From: Syngnathus acus
Taxonomy: Eukaryota; Chordata; Actinopteri; Syngnathiformes; Syngnathidae
Length of the DNA: 64,000 bases
Assembly: GCF_901709675.1 (NCBI RefSeq)
Contig: NC_051106.1
Location: 3,668,001 to 3,732,000, forward strand
Direction: 5' to 3'
The notes under the pieces are model-generated. The model saw only the letters and a program-made list of their open reading frames with translations. It did not search any database and had not been told where the DNA came from. Below, one piece after another: positions 1 to 12,873 of the stretch; position 1 is the stretch's first letter; every line of letters starts with the position of its first letter. Made by a program: the position numbers and the translations under genes.

Positions 1-2016
1 TGGAATGTTCTCCATAAAGTCTTAGATATTGTATGGGTGCATGATTGATCACAACATTTTAGCGTGCACAACCAACAATTTAAATTGGCTGAATGGTTTC
101 TTTATTTCACAAGCTTCCTTTCTTTCCTCCTGATGTAGGAAAATTGAACAATATATTCTCATGCAGAATTGTTAAACTCCTGAAAGTGAAATGTAGTTGC
201 AATTTAGTCATTGTTGAAACCTTAATGTAATTAAATGGGTATGATTTATCTGGCAAAGCGAGACACCTCTTCAATGTAGCCAAAATCCCTCCGCTGCGTC
301 ATGCCCCATGCACTTGTCCAGTAACTCAGTGAAAGCAGCTGAGATGCATAACCATCCAAACCACAGTCCGTGACTACGTGGAAGTTATTTCTCCCCCACG
401 AACCAACCCTCAAGCTAACCTTGGAATGTTATACGTATGTAATACAGTGTAAACACACAACAAGACCATCCATCATTGCTTTGACTGATTCAAAACATTC
501 CTTTATTTTGAGGCAGTGAAGCAATTTGAAACATCAATTTAGCTGTAAATTATTTTAACACTATTTTATTATCGAAGCAAATGCTGATAGCTCTGATTAG
601 CCTTTGGCTTTCATAGGAACGTCCTTTGGCTGCCGGTTCAAAGTAGCTCATTTGCTGTGGAAATTCGGCTAGCCTAGCTGCCAAGTCATTGACTGTGAAA
701 CACAATGTTAGGGTGTTTATTATGTTAGTTAACTGTTACATAACAGCGGCGTGGTACAAACGGGCTTGCTCAAAAACCCATTTGTACAAATAAGCAGAGT
801 TCCTTTTTAAAAAGAAAAGAAAGGAATAGGCAAAGGATAAAAGATTGTGTAATTTTACACTTGAAAGGTGGGCATCAAACTCCAGTGACCCAACTAATTA
901 TATATTAGTCACAAATGAGTCACAATTAGAACCTTGCGCTCGGGCTAAATTTTACAGTAAATACTAATAACTGGTGTTAATCACTTTCCGGTGTCCATGT
1001 CCAAAAAAAGATGCTCCAGAATAAAGTGTTTAGTGGCAGTTGGTTTTAATCTGCACAAACAAAAACACAAATTGCATTTTGCAAGTGTGAATAAAGTAAA
1101 ATCCATATTGCCCAAGGTTTTATTGAGCAAATTTAAAACCCCCAAAATTAAATATCTCCAAAGCCTGATCAGTGTCCAAAATACTGTTTAGGGACACACA
1201 AAGCCATTGATTAAATTTTGATATTGACCAGTGTATTTTGTTTGGAATCCTCTTTGATCGTCAGCCTAACAAGTACACAAAACAGATGTGATGCTAAAGG
1301 AATGGGGAAAGATTTTTATTTTTGGAATTTTCTAATTGTAGGGGAAACCCGGACAACATCTTCATCTCAATGCACTTTATCATATATTATTAGTCAAAGC
1401 GGTATCACAGGGACAAATTTGTCAATCCAAACTTTGCTTTTGTTATTAGATTGCGTGTGTGTCAATGAAGAATTATATTTTTTCAAATAGACATTTTTTC
1501 CTCTTTATTTGAGATTTAATGGTGTAAGTCAGCCCATGCGGTGGCTTTTTCTGCAGACATTGCGTTATTTAGGAGCCACATAGTGGTTTCACAGCATCCA
1601 ACCTCTCCCTGCCACTCCCACCTCTGCCGTGTGGCTTTGTTACACAATGTCCAGCTGCGGAACGTGGTGGTGCGGTGGAAGACATCTGCTCTTCTCCTCC
1701 TGCAATAGCCCTTCATCACATGGGTTTATTTATGTGGTGGATTTCTTTTTTTTTTTGGAACAACAGAAAAAAAGTCCACAAACAAAAATCTGTTCGAATG
1801 ACAACAGAGGAAATGCAATTACAAGAAACCGATTCACCGCCAGACCTGCTCTGAGCACACGATGGCTTGCACGCAAAGAGGATCACCCTGTTGTGCTGCC
1901 GTTTTTGTCAGCCTTCACCAGAAAAACCTTTGTGTATCTTCCTTCTCTTTGACTTCCTCGTACTGCCTCAGCTGAAGATGTCTGCCGTGTCTGTAGATGT
2001 ACAAAAGTGTCTGCAC
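1..2016. other. AT-rich intergenic DNA, no gene seen
   Basis: No recognisable protein, RNA gene or well-formed repeat is visible on either strand. The short open frames here (for example 1218-1490 and 1629-1952) have no recognisable domain, low-complexity composition and no credible splice context. A T-run lies near 1747-1757. Confidence 0.6.
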
Positions 2017-2130
2017 TAGGGGTGTAACAAAAACTGATTTGAACAAAAAAATCTGTTGCGATTTAAGAGATGTGAGCGCACCAAATAGAATTGTTGCACT
2101 TTAAACTTTGTCAAAATAAGTATCAAATCG
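2017..2130. repeat. Fragment of a DNA-transposon-like repeat (CTAGGGGTGTAAC end)
   Basis: The segment opens with CTAGGGGTGTAAC followed by AT-rich sequence. Similar openings are familiar from short non-autonomous DNA elements of fish, and a related CTAGGGGTGTA start occurs near 38629. No matching inverted end or target duplication was found, so the boundaries are approximate and the assignment tentative. Confidence 0.3.
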
Positions 2131-2467
2131 TCTCTTAGCGGCTCAATGTAGTGCTAGGCATTAGGGACAGAATTTCATATCTCAGGATTAAATAGATTTT
2201 TTTTTAAATAAATCAGATCTACTTATCATTAGAACATACTGTCCATGATTACTCATGCAATAAGGACACAATAAAGCGACACTTAAGTATTTAATAACAA
2301 GCATTTGAAAGTTCTGCAAATCATTTGGCAACATTACTGTCGATACAAACTAACCACGCACAATATTTCACTCCCTAAATGTACATTTGGTCATCATTAG
2401 TAAATTAAATAAACAGAATGGAAGAAATCATATGTGTAGGATCATATTTCACTTTTCTAAATTTGTT

Positions 2468-2562
2468 TGCCTGTCATTGGCTGGCAACTTGTAGATTGGC
2501 TTAAGCTCACCCACAACCCTAAATGAGGACAAGCACTATAGAAGACAGACAGATAGATAACT
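2468..2562 (+). repeat. Decayed GGAT-tailed retroposon 3' end
   Basis: The segment runs from 'attggctggcaactt' through 'aaccctaaatgaggacaagcactatagaa' style sequence to a degenerate GACAGATAGATA tail. This order (GCTGGC, CCTAATGAGGA-AAGC-TATAGAA, GATG/GATA tail) is the 3' end of an abundant fish LINE/SINE-type repeat. Other partial copies in this window lie near 5973, 9490, 35283 and 57637. The copy is old and truncated at its 5' end. Confidence 0.5.
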
Positions 2563-3044
2563 TGGCAGCTTTGAAAATTCCACAGTGAAGGAAAAAAAAA
2601 ACTTTTTCAAGATGTTTCCAGGTCCACCTGTCGAAATGTCATTATGGCTCCTTGTGAAGGCACCACACAAGCGTTTGCCCTACTCCCGTCATTGTCAGCA
2701 TGCGGAAGCCTATCTTCTCCAGCTTGTCCAACACCAGGCGAGGTGGCTCGTCCACATGGTACTCTGAACTAAATAAGATAAACAGAGTTAATCTCCGGTG
2801 CTGTCTGCAGATGTGGGTTCTCACTCAACTTTGTTTGAAGGCTCGAATCTTGTTAATTGTTCTGCAGTTTGTTCACTTCCTTCCACACCTTCGTTCATTT
2901 CCCAGCAGCGTTTGGATCTTGTTGCCAATGACAACAACTCCCTAGCCTAGCCTGTTTCCCATCACACTCACTGGCCTTACTCAAAATGTGCAAAGAAGCA
3001 CTCTTCCCCTTCTTATTACATAAGTGGTCCCGTACTTTCGGATA

Positions 3045-3288
3045 TACCGTATTTTCCGCACTATAGGGCGCACCTAAAAACCTCCAATTTTCTCAAAAGC
3101 CGACAGTGCGCCTTATAATCAGGTGCGCCATATATATGGACCAATATTGAGCCACTATAGCAGGCGTGTCCAAAGTCCGGCCGCGGGCCAAATGTATATA
3201 TCTTATATATGGACAAAGTTTTCAAATGGGCCATTCCTTGAAGGTACGCCTTATAATCCGGTGCGCCTTATAGTGCGGAAAATATGGA
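3045..3288 (-). mobile_element. Inverted-repeat DNA element (MITE-like), ACTATAAGGCGCACC family, copy 1
   Basis: The left end TACCGTATTTTCCGCACTAT is matched by the right end read in reverse (ATAGTGCGGAAAATA plus TGGA), giving imperfect terminal inverted repeats of about 28-30 bp with GGCGCACC blocks inside. There is no coding capacity. The inner part contains 'gtgtccaaagtccggcc', itself typical of another fish DNA-element end, so this may be a nested structure. The copy is inverted relative to copy 2 at 8673-9083. The superfamily could not be decided from sequence alone. Confidence 0.65.
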
Positions 3289-3943
3289 ACCTGTTTTTTG
3301 ATTTATTGCCACTTTAAATTTCAAACCATTTTCTACATGTAATAGTATGAAAAAAAACGGAACACTTGCGAGCAGTATCAGGAACAAGTCATTAGACTTT
3401 ATTGACTGCACGCTGAATGATCCATCCCGCAAATATATTTTTTTACAAACTATTCCCTGTTGCGGGAACTTCTTTAAATCATGAAATGGCGAGGCACGCA
3501 TTACACTACTCACAAATTATTTCCCAGCATGGTTGTTTTCCTTGCTCCCAAGTAATTCATGACAGCTGGATCAGAATACTCATCTCCCACATTGGTTGGG
3601 CCATTTTCCTGAAAGACAGCATTGAAGCAGGTTTACTTGATTTCTGTGAGTAGTGTTGCAACGTAGTTGTACAACTCAAGTTTTCACTGGCAGGTGTGGA
3701 TACTAATCCTCAAATAAGCAAACCGGCTATAAATAGGTGATCCAATTCTTATAGCCGTGCAGTGAGTTATGCAGGCAACAAAGGGATCTAGGGAAATTTT
3801 AAATGAATCTTTTACAAATTTACTTTTATGTTTTATTTTGTATATAAAAAGTGTAATATAATGGAGCTCTAATGGTGATGTCTACTATCTCCTGATTTTA
3901 ATATGCCATAAAAAAAAACTTGTTCTGCAGCTTCTGCACATTG

Positions 3944-3961
3944 CCCCCCCCCCCCCCCCCC
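3944..3961. repeat. Poly-C homopolymer (18 bases)
   Basis: This is an uninterrupted run of cytosines. Such runs are prone to slippage and sequencing error, so the exact length should not be trusted. Confidence 0.9.
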
Positions 3962-4771
3962 ACATTGATTTGTAGCATGCCCGATGTTGCGAGGCCAATT
4001 TAAAAACACAACTGACGTGCAGCTCCACCCACATGACACAAAGTACAACATGAGACATGACAAAAACAGCACACACTGTCTTTACCCACCAGTCTGATCT
4101 GCGTGCTGATCAGTATGTAAGGCATGTCTCTCCCGTAGTTTCGCAGCCCTATTCCCACGAGTAGACAGCCAGGAGGTTCCTCAGACGCGACAGTTCCCCC
4201 TTTTGCAAGTTGCGCTTCTGCCGACAGCTATTTGCAGAATGCGGAAACACCCACCACGGTGGACCAATCACAGCGTCCCTCTGCGTGACCGTGTTATGTC
4301 ACTTGGGATTCATACATTTGAAGCAAACCTTCATCGTGCTTTTTCTAGCTCTATTTACAACCACTTTATTAAATAAAAGGGCATTATCTTATGACAACCT
4401 CTGTAAGAGCGTTCATGTGGATTCATGCATTTCCAAACAAAACACTAAACACGAATCAGAATGTTGTAAATTATAGTGATTGTGATTAATGGATCATATT
4501 GAGAAGTATCTTTTATTTTACACCATATTAAAAACACCTTGTAGCATGTAACTTTAGATAAATACATTTCATCACGAGTACTACAAAACATAGTTAAACC
4601 ACCATATTAAATTCAACATCTTGCCATATTTAAAAATCATGTAATTAAATAGTAAACTGGATTTCATTTGACTGTTGTTGCACATTCCCCTTCACATCAT
4701 TTAAATTAATGTTTGTGCATATTGATGTCAGCATACATTTACTATTTCTGTGGATGTAATTTCCTTTTCAG

Positions 4772-4847
4772 AGATGGATCAATTTCATCCAGGCTGCTAG
4801 ATCATCTCTGACGGGAGGAAATGAAAGACCACAGGCAAACAAGCGAG
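4772..4847 (+). other. Candidate orphan coding exon (weak)
   Basis: The 76-bp segment is preceded by a pyrimidine-rich acceptor (TTTCCTTTTCAG) and followed by a donor (GAG|GTAGGT). One frame is open throughout and would read RWINFIQAARSSLTGG and onward for 25 codons, entering in phase 0 and leaving after one base of a codon. No family is recognised and no companion exons were identified nearby. An open frame this short can arise by chance, so this is a candidate only. Confidence 0.2.
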
Positions 4848-5972
4848 GTAGGTAGTGATAAGATCAATAATAAATGTGATGTTCTCAAAGCCCATGTGAG
4901 CTGGACATTATCCTTGTGTTGTACTGAGGGATAAAAGTTATTTCAGGTACAATTTGTGTTTCATTGTTTGAACTATTCTTGGACATCTGAACAAACCAGA
5001 TCTCATCCGTCACTAGTTTGCTTTTTGGTTAGTATGATCCAGTTCCTCTTGTGTTGTTTATTGTTGAAAGCCTCAGACACAACAATGGTTTGAACCAACC
5101 CGAATATATCAGCAGCTTTCAATCTGGAGGCCGTACACAGGTGCTCCTTGAGAACAGCTGAGAATATTGCCACCTACTGGCCTCTGAGATCATTGTCATC
5201 CAAAATATGTACAGTACAGTGCGGTACAGTACAATACTTTCTACTCTATTACTTAAGGTATTAATGGATAACATTCCACTTACATTAAAAAAAAAAGTTT
5301 GAAACAAAGAGAGAGAAAAAAAAAAGCCAATAATTAAAACCCCCATAAAAATTGCTTTTACCCCCCAAGATCTTCCTGTACTGCTTTAGCTCATCTGCTG
5401 CTGGTTATTGGCACCCTTAGTCACCTCCTTTTGAGACCTCTGATGACAAAGGAGCGCATCCCTGCTGGATCCACAGGAAGCTGTTTGAGAAAAGGCCCTT
5501 AAATCTTCTCAGCTAGTGTGCGATGTGATTTTAAAAGGATGCTCAATTGCATTTCTAAATCGTCTGTAACCTAACAAAGCTCAAGACAATTTTGTTTTCA
5601 AGAAAGTCAGAAAAGTATTACGATAACAGAAAGTTATATTAGAAGGAAATAGTTTAACCTTGCTTTGTGCACTCAGGCTCAATCGAGCTGGAAGACTGTC
5701 AAATTGTTATTATAATAAGGCGGAGTGGTATTATTTGAAATGACCGAGCGCGGGCCAATTTTCCCCTTTCGTATTCTATTACAGGCTGATATTATATTTT
5801 CATCAAGTAGGTGAGTGATGATATTGAAAGCTCCCGGTTTGGTTTTATTGTTTATTGTCGACAACCTCTTGCCGCGCCGTGCTGCCTAGCAACACTTCAT
5901 TCCATGGTCTCCTCCCCTCAGCAGATACACGATGAATGGGTTTGATGACAGTGCAGCTTGAAAAAGGCTTTA

Positions 5973-6027
5973 TTTGTGAACCTAATGAGGACAAGCAATA
6001 TAGAAAATGGGCAGATGGATGAATATG
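5973..6027 (+). repeat. Short fragment of GGAT-tailed retroposon 3' end
   Basis: The segment 'cctaatgaggacaagcaata' followed by GAAAATGGGCAGATGGATGA matches the terminal 50 or so bases of the same abundant retroposon family seen at 2468-2562 and 9490-9643. Confidence 0.5.
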
Positions 6028-8672
6028 GGAAAGATGCACAGAAGTGGCAAAAGCACTCACACTCTTCACTTTCCTCCATGTCATTAATCCCTGTTATTTT
6101 CTTTATGTCATTAAGGTGCATATTTTCAATCAGTTGTATAATCTTTGGTGGTTAAGAATTGAGCCTATTTTGACAATGCAGTGTCAGAACGCAGATATCG
6201 CTTTACAAATGCAGGCAATAAAATTAAATAGTCGGCCGAAAAATAAATCCTCAAATAAAGGGTAGACGCCCCCTGTTTGATCATTAAGATTGTTTTTGTT
6301 TTGTGGTTAGAATTGTGGAAAACAAAAAAATGCTCATCCAAATTGGCTGTGTTGAATGACGTCTTCCCGATACTTCCTACTTAATTAAGAGTTGTGTCTT
6401 GTCGAGTATGATTATTTTCCACGAATATAGTGCATCGTAAACACGTGACACTTAGTAGGCCTAATCATTCTTAATAAAACAAAGTCAGTGTCTGGCAATG
6501 CCAAATTGATCCTGCTCAGACATCCCCGTAGACACGCACACAGCACTGACCCCCGTTGTGATAAATGTGGCAGACAGATTTTGTTGAACGAGTGGGTGAA
6601 AAAGCCAACCTCCTAAACCCATCGCTTTAATCAGTAGGCCAACTGGGATGGCTTGCTCAGTGTGCGTTTAAGTGAGATTAACCGTAGGTGTATTCCGGAG
6701 TGATATTACCAAAATTCAGCAGACAAATTTAAACTGTGAGAGATGCAAGACACCCGTCGGCCCTCTGATAAATGGGGTGTTAGGGTTATGCACCGTATAG
6801 GTTTACATCTCCTTAATTGTGATTAATCGCTATATTAGGTGGACATGTGTTTCTTCTTGAGACTCCTTTATTTGGGCCTTTCCCCGCAAAGAGCTTTGCA
6901 GGAGCTCCGCTGCGAAGAGATAGATCATCAAGATCCTTTCTTTTGCTGTTTTACAGATTACACTCCACAATTTACGTAAAGTGTCTGTGAGTTGATGATA
7001 TCCAGCAGCCTTTAGTTCTCCTTTCCGCCACTTGGCTCCGTTTATTTTTTTTCTATCCTTAGCACTACGTTTTCTGCCACTTTTTATAATAGATGGTTAC
7101 ACAATGCAGCACATGATAGCTGCATGTACATAATGCTGTCAACAGGTAAACATTTGTCTGGATAATATCAACATTTGGTGCCAGTCGTTTGTTCTGGGAT
7201 GTTTTATCCGAGTGATTACAAGCGATGATGTCAGGAAATTGGAACAATATTCTCTTGCACGCTTTTATCCCATAGTCTCAATTCAGACCTCACAAATAGA
7301 ATCAACTGGAATCTTACCAACAAGAAATAAAATGTACAATTACAATATTAGTTGTAGGTACAGTATGTTCTGCAGTCTTATGTTGACTTATTTTTTTTAC
7401 ATCATATCTGAATTGTGCATTTCCTACACAATAAACATTTTTAGGACTAATTATCATTATTTATACTAAAATTGTTTTATAGGGAAAGGGAAAACCTTTA
7501 AATTGGTAGCAAAATCTCATTGGTAGGAGCACATTATTTTCATTATATACATTTTTTTATGCATAAATAATGTAACGTAATGTGCAATTTCATATTTTCA
7601 ATAAAATCAACGACATCAAAATAACCCATCAAAACCAATGCAAGTAAATACATGCAAAAATTATAAGTGGTACATAAAGCGAATTGATACAATTGAAGCA
7701 TGCGTGGCTATACTATATTTAATTTTACAAATTTTTCTTTGTTAAAAATGATCAAATCACCACTTTGAACCAACCTGGTTCTGTTTTCACAGTAAAACCC
7801 CTCCAAAATCTCTTGCAGGACTGACAGCACGGATGCATGCGGCTTAGCCTGAGTCACATCATGATTCCCATCAGGCCCATGGTCATCGCCATGATTTTAT
7901 TATAATGCGGCAGCATGTGTTTTTTGTTTACGAACAAGTTGGGAATACGTAATCTGCTCAGTATATCGCAGCAGCTTCACTTCAAGAGAAACGGCTCCTC
8001 TTAGAGAAACAAGCCTGACAATGAGCTTGGCAACAGGGACGGGACAGCTTGACTTTGTTTAATGCGTAGCAGGCGGCTTTCCCTCTTTGCACCGGGTGGT
8101 TTACACTGAAACATTTCGAAACACTTGTACGCCAGCGTGCGTTGCCATTATTCCAGGAGCACTTGATGTCATGTATTTCTCTTTTCAGTCACGATGGCTA
8201 CTTGTTATCTACCGCTGAACTCTCCACCTGACTTGACGTTGTTTAGATTTATTTGGACTGTTAAATTTTGTGCGTCAGCAGACATTACATTGTCCCAACT
8301 GAAGGCCTGAGATGGTTTTCCATGAATAAATCAGTGCATGCTTCAAAGGATGAGCCCGACTGTCTGCTAAATGTACTGTTTTATCCAGATTATCCAAAAG
8401 CAGAGTAGTATTTAATATTGCAGTGCAGTTGTCAACTATTGCGAAATAGGACCATTTCAATTACCCTGGCCTTGAAAACATAACTGGAAAGAAAATAATC
8501 AGACAACAAATGTCCATTATTTGTCCGTGATGTCATTCATTTAAAGTCTTATGAGCTTTCCTTCTTACGTTGGGTGTCCCACATCCTTCAGTGACTGTAA
8601 ATCACGGTGACACATTTAAGCAAATTTATATACCATATACAAAAACATTTAGACATTAACGCACTTAGAATA
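6028..8672. other. AT-rich intergenic DNA, nothing recognised
   Basis: No coding, RNA or repeat feature could be supported. The open frames at 7065-7247, 7212-7469 and 8275-8460 lack domain content. Confidence 0.6.
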
Positions 8673-9083
8673 TACCGTATTTTCCGGACTATAAGGCGCA
8701 CCGGACTATAAGGCGCACCTTCAATGAATGGCCCATTTTAAAACTTTGTCCTTATATAAGGTGCACCGGACTATAAGGCGCACCATTAATGCATCATGTC
8801 AGATTTTTAATCCAAATCATTCTCCATTTTATCTTTTTTATTTCAACTTCAGATGCAACAAATTATTTTATAATCACAAAATAATGATCCATAGTCTTTT
8901 TGATTCATGATTCATAGTCTTCAGCGGGCCACTTATGATTGATTTCATGACACAATGCTTCGGGCCAATTTAAATTTAGGAATTTGGCTCATATATAAGG
9001 CGCACCGGACTATAAGGCGCACTGTTGGCTTTTGAGAAAATTTTAGGTTTTTAGGTGCGCCTTATAGTCCTGATAATACGGTA
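8673..9083 (+). mobile_element. Inverted-repeat DNA element (MITE-like), ACTATAAGGCGCACC family, copy 2
   Basis: The element begins TACCGTATTTTCCGGACTAT and ends with the inverted counterpart (ATAGTCCTGATAATACGGTA). The left end carries the GGACTATAAGGCGCACC block twice in tandem, and further copies occur inside near 8766-8784 and 8999-9022. There is no ORF of note. Internal AT-rich DNA includes a 'gcgggccac' segment reminiscent of other fish DNA elements. Flanks give no unambiguous target-site duplication beyond TA-rich sequence. Confidence 0.75.
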
Positions 9084-9489
9084 CTAAACACACTCGCAAC
9101 TCATACTGCCCTAAGCCTAGCTAGCCTCCCACACATTATTTCCCAACATAAATTGTAAATAAAACAAGCAAGGTCACAGCAACTCTTTCATCCACTTTCA
9201 TTTCTTAGTAGTTTGAATGTCTATAGCTTTATACGCACACGCACAAACATGCTGTTTTCATTTTACCAAGTGATAAACTTGAGAAGAGAGACACACGCGA
9301 TCTTTAATATGGTGTGGTTGCTCTTTCTCCAGATTAACGGTTGTGACACTTATCTAATTCATAATTTGCTGCCTTTATTGCAGGCTGTCACCGAGGTACA
9401 AGGTCACTGAGCAGACATGAACACCCACATTGACGCACACGTACGTGAAATATGCTGAAGACGTAGTGGTATTGCTTGCAGGCACTTTG

Positions 9490-9643
9490 GGGTCTGTTTC
9501 TACTCAATGACTGTGTGAATGGTTGCGTTGTCTAAGTGTAAATTGCCCTTTCGCTAAAAGTCAACTTTGATTGTCTCCAGTTCTCTGAGATTCTTAACAT
9601 TGCTAAGCGGTGGAGAAGAATGATGGATGGACGGTTGGATGGA
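9490..9643 (+). repeat. Decayed GGAT-tailed retroposon 3' end
   Basis: It retains 'actgtgtgaatggttg', 'gtgtaaattgccc', 'taagcggtggagaagaatga' and a GATGGATGGACGGTTGGATGG tail, in the order expected for the 3' portion of the abundant fish retroposon. It is substantially diverged. Confidence 0.5.
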
Positions 9644-10115
9644 GAGTGGGCTATTTGTTTAGCATTTTTATCTCACCCTCTCCCTCTCACTGACTTTATT
9701 AAACAAAGTGTGGGCCTGAGAAAGGAAGTTTAACACAGTATATAATCCAGAACCCTCATCTTATCTTTGCTCTCCTCTTTGTTTTCATACCCTCTTCCTC
9801 CCACATAAAAGTCTTCCAGCAAAAGTGTCATTAATTTTCCTGTTCCTGTAAAAAAGCACACATTCCCGATAGCAATAATTCAGATCCTCCTTATCTCCTG
9901 TCAGCGCTCACGATGGTGAAACATTTGCAGATAAAACTTTCCTCCTACTTTAGCAATGGACAATAATGTTGCTGTCACGTGAAGATCATGACATGAGAAC
10001 ATCTTGATTTTTTTTTTCAAAACAGCTTACGTCCCATAACCGTTTATGTTTAGATGAGCAGTCAAAACTTTGCGCTAATAATAAAACAATATTTTCATGG
10101 CAGGTTAATAGAAGC

Positions 10116-10289
10116 TACCGTAATTTTCGGACTATAAGTCGCACCGGAGTATAAGTCGCACCAGCCATAAAATGCCCAAAAAAGTGAAAAAACCCCATAT
10201 ATATGTATATAAATCGCTCCTGAGTATAAGTCGCCCCCCCACCCAAACTATGAAAAAAAACCGCGACTTATAGTCCGAAAATTACGGTA
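10116..10289. mobile_element. Short inverted-repeat element with near-perfect ends, GTCGCACC subfamily
   Basis: The left end reads TACCGTAATTTTCGGACTATAAGTCGC. The right end is its exact reverse complement over about 27 bases. Two further ACTATAAGTCGCACC-like blocks lie inside, plus a C-run and an AT-rich centre. At 174 bp with no coding capacity it is a typical MITE. Its ends resemble those of the elements at 3045 and 8673 but differ consistently (AATTTTCGG versus ATTTTCCGG, GTCGCAC versus GGCGCAC), so it is a sister subfamily. Confidence 0.8.
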
Positions 10290-12873
10290 ATTTTTCCTCA
10301 CTAATTCATCATCAACACACACATTCAACAATATTAAAAAAAAAACATCAAAATGAATACAATCCTAGGAAGCGATTCAGAAAAAAAAGTCACAATAATA
10401 GAGAAAAAGCAATGTGCAGTGGAGTACATACACTCGTCCCTTCAGTGCCCTCTAATGAGTTAATCAGACCAGAATATTGAGCAATGTTCTGGCAAAGCAT
10501 CCCCGCTATTGCAATACCAAAACTGGACCGACATCAGACGAACTTATTTGCAAGATGACCTTCGACAAAATAGCCCATGATATTATTCTTTTCAGTGCTG
10601 AGAGATCCTGTGGTGTTCCAGGAAAGCAAAGCTTGTCTGGGAGCACTTGTATTCAAAAGCGCAGATGGTCCAACCTCGTCCCTTCCCCATCCCTCCATCT
10701 GCAGGCCAAATTTCCTCTCTTCCAGCTTGCCCTCTCTTTGCATCCACTCCTCCCGTTTTCAAATATTCCCTCTCATCACGGCCTTGGCGACTGCTTCCCA
10801 TCATCCTTCTCGGAGCCTGGGGTGAGGTGGCTGCTTCTTATTCCAGGTCGGAGCCTTCCCAACTGGGCCACTAGCCTAATGAATCATTTCCTCTGCGATA
10901 TAGTGAGAAAATAACTTGAAGAAAGTGATTCGTCATGAAGCCCTCGTGCCCTCTCGTCTTTACTTTGTGGTAGAGCCACTTTGTATACACATACACATGC
11001 GCACCCAAACAAATCAAGGAGGACTAAGAATGTGCACATATTTGTGGTGTTCTTTTTTTTCTTTCATAGGCAGCTACCAAGTCCCCCAAAAGCCACAAAC
11101 TTGTTTTTTGTTTTTTAAATCCCATTTTAACATATGCATATCAGATGTGTCTGTCATCTATCAGTGTCCTCTCTGCGCCTTGTGCAAAAACAAATGGGCC
11201 CTTGCAAGGCAAGGCAGATTTATTTTATTTGCATAACACAATTCACAAATGGAGTATAGTAAAGTTGACAGGAAGCCGACGCAGAGACTCGAGCATAAGA
11301 CGGATTCGAGTTACGTTTCCGAGGTGCAAGGGTGATGATGTTATTGATTTAACGTAGCTGTTCAAGCCATGCCGTGCGTATCATTGCGAAAACACGCTGC
11401 CACTCATCATCATATACGTATAATACGAAGACGTTTATGCAATCAGTCACACAGCCTCGTTTGAACCTTTCCGAACGGACTCGTACAAACATCCATGCTC
11501 AGCCTGCTCTCTGTCACGTACCATCCCTCTGGCTTTGCCGACCTCCCTGCTGCACAAGATGTGTGACTTGGCAGTACTTTGCGTACGTGTGTGCACGTGT
11601 GTGTGTGTGTAAGAAAAAAGGGAAAGTGTGTAGGAGAGATGCTGAATGCTTTCTGCACTATATTAAATGTGTGCAACATGGATCTGGGGAAGAATTAAGG
11701 AAGATTGCATAATGTAATTGTAAAACTTACTTCACTAATATATTATTGGGAGAAAAGACGTAATTAAATAACAGTCAGAAAATTTGATGGCAATTTAATT
11801 CACATATTTTTGTGAAAATGGGTAATAATTAAGAGCATTTGACCAAAATGAATAAGAAAAAAATGTCAAAATGTAATCAAATGTAGCTAGTCACATTATT
11901 GAAATACTTACACTATTACTTTTTCAACAGGGCAGCATGGAACTGTAACCAATTAGATTTCCTAAGTAATCATCCCACCAATGTTTGTGTTTCTGTTAAG
12001 CACCATTAAACAGGTGGCTCCACATTGCCGTTCAAGCAGACACTGGAACCGCAGCGCCCGACCTGGCGTCTTAGTTTTGTCTTTATCTGTATGCAAATGA
12101 GCCCCCTCCACCATCCATCGACTGTTTTTGAACTCTCACTTTGCCCCCCTTTGGCTGTTTGACTTGGCCGCTGGCCCGGGTTAGCACACACATTTTTGTC
12201 CCCCAGTTACGCTCATTTGGGGGGGATTACTTTTTCTTTCATGCATGCTCTGCCTTCCTGTGTAGTTCCTCTATTTAAATCCCACCCCCACACGACCTTC
12301 GGGCTTCTTGTGCCACCCATCTCCATAGAATGCCAGGTGAGGGAATGAGTCGGATTAGGAACATGGAAAATTTCATTTTCTCTTAGCACTTACCTGTGGA
12401 ATGTGACATGCTGCAACCACTTCAGCATCAGTACGGCATTAATAAAATAATTCTTTGAGCCCAGTTAGGAATTTGACAAATCAAGTATAAAATTCCTCAA
12501 AGGCAATGTGGGCCTTGAAAACTTTAAAAACATTCAGTATTTCACTGTTGCAATTGACAACCCAATAAAACAGACTCAATAATTGCATTAATTGTCATAC
12601 CTGTATTGTATTGTTATTTAATTTATCAAGTGTGTAAAAACCCAAGGCTACTGTAAACATAGCATTAATTTGGAGTTTGGAATAAATTATTTAAAAAAAT
12701 ATTTACTGAAATTAACTACAAACTGAAATATGATATTTCCGAAACCACAGCATATTACATTTTTGCACAATTTCCGACAATTGTATTTTTATTTAACAAA
12801 TTTTAATGCTCTCCAGTTCCATCCCCAGCATTATGAAATGTTTTATTAAAGGTCTTACATCAGCATTTTTTTT
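10290..12873. other. Intergenic DNA, no gene recognised
   Basis: There are several overlapping open frames around 10477-10914 in different frames, none with a recognisable domain. A GT-rich microsatellite lies at about 11586-11611. No splice-supported gene model could be built. Confidence 0.5.

Larger units (their letters stand above)
3289..5972. other. Intergenic DNA with a poly-C run and one weak exon-like segment
   Basis: No gene is recognised. There is an 18-base C run at 3944-3961 and a short exon-like segment at 4772-4847 (described separately). Elsewhere it is AT-rich sequence with chance open frames only. Confidence 0.5.

Noticed and set aside
10477-10914. 145-codon open frame on the plus strand with several overlapping frames on both strands
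   Set aside because: All frames stay open together, as expected from local composition; no conserved motif.
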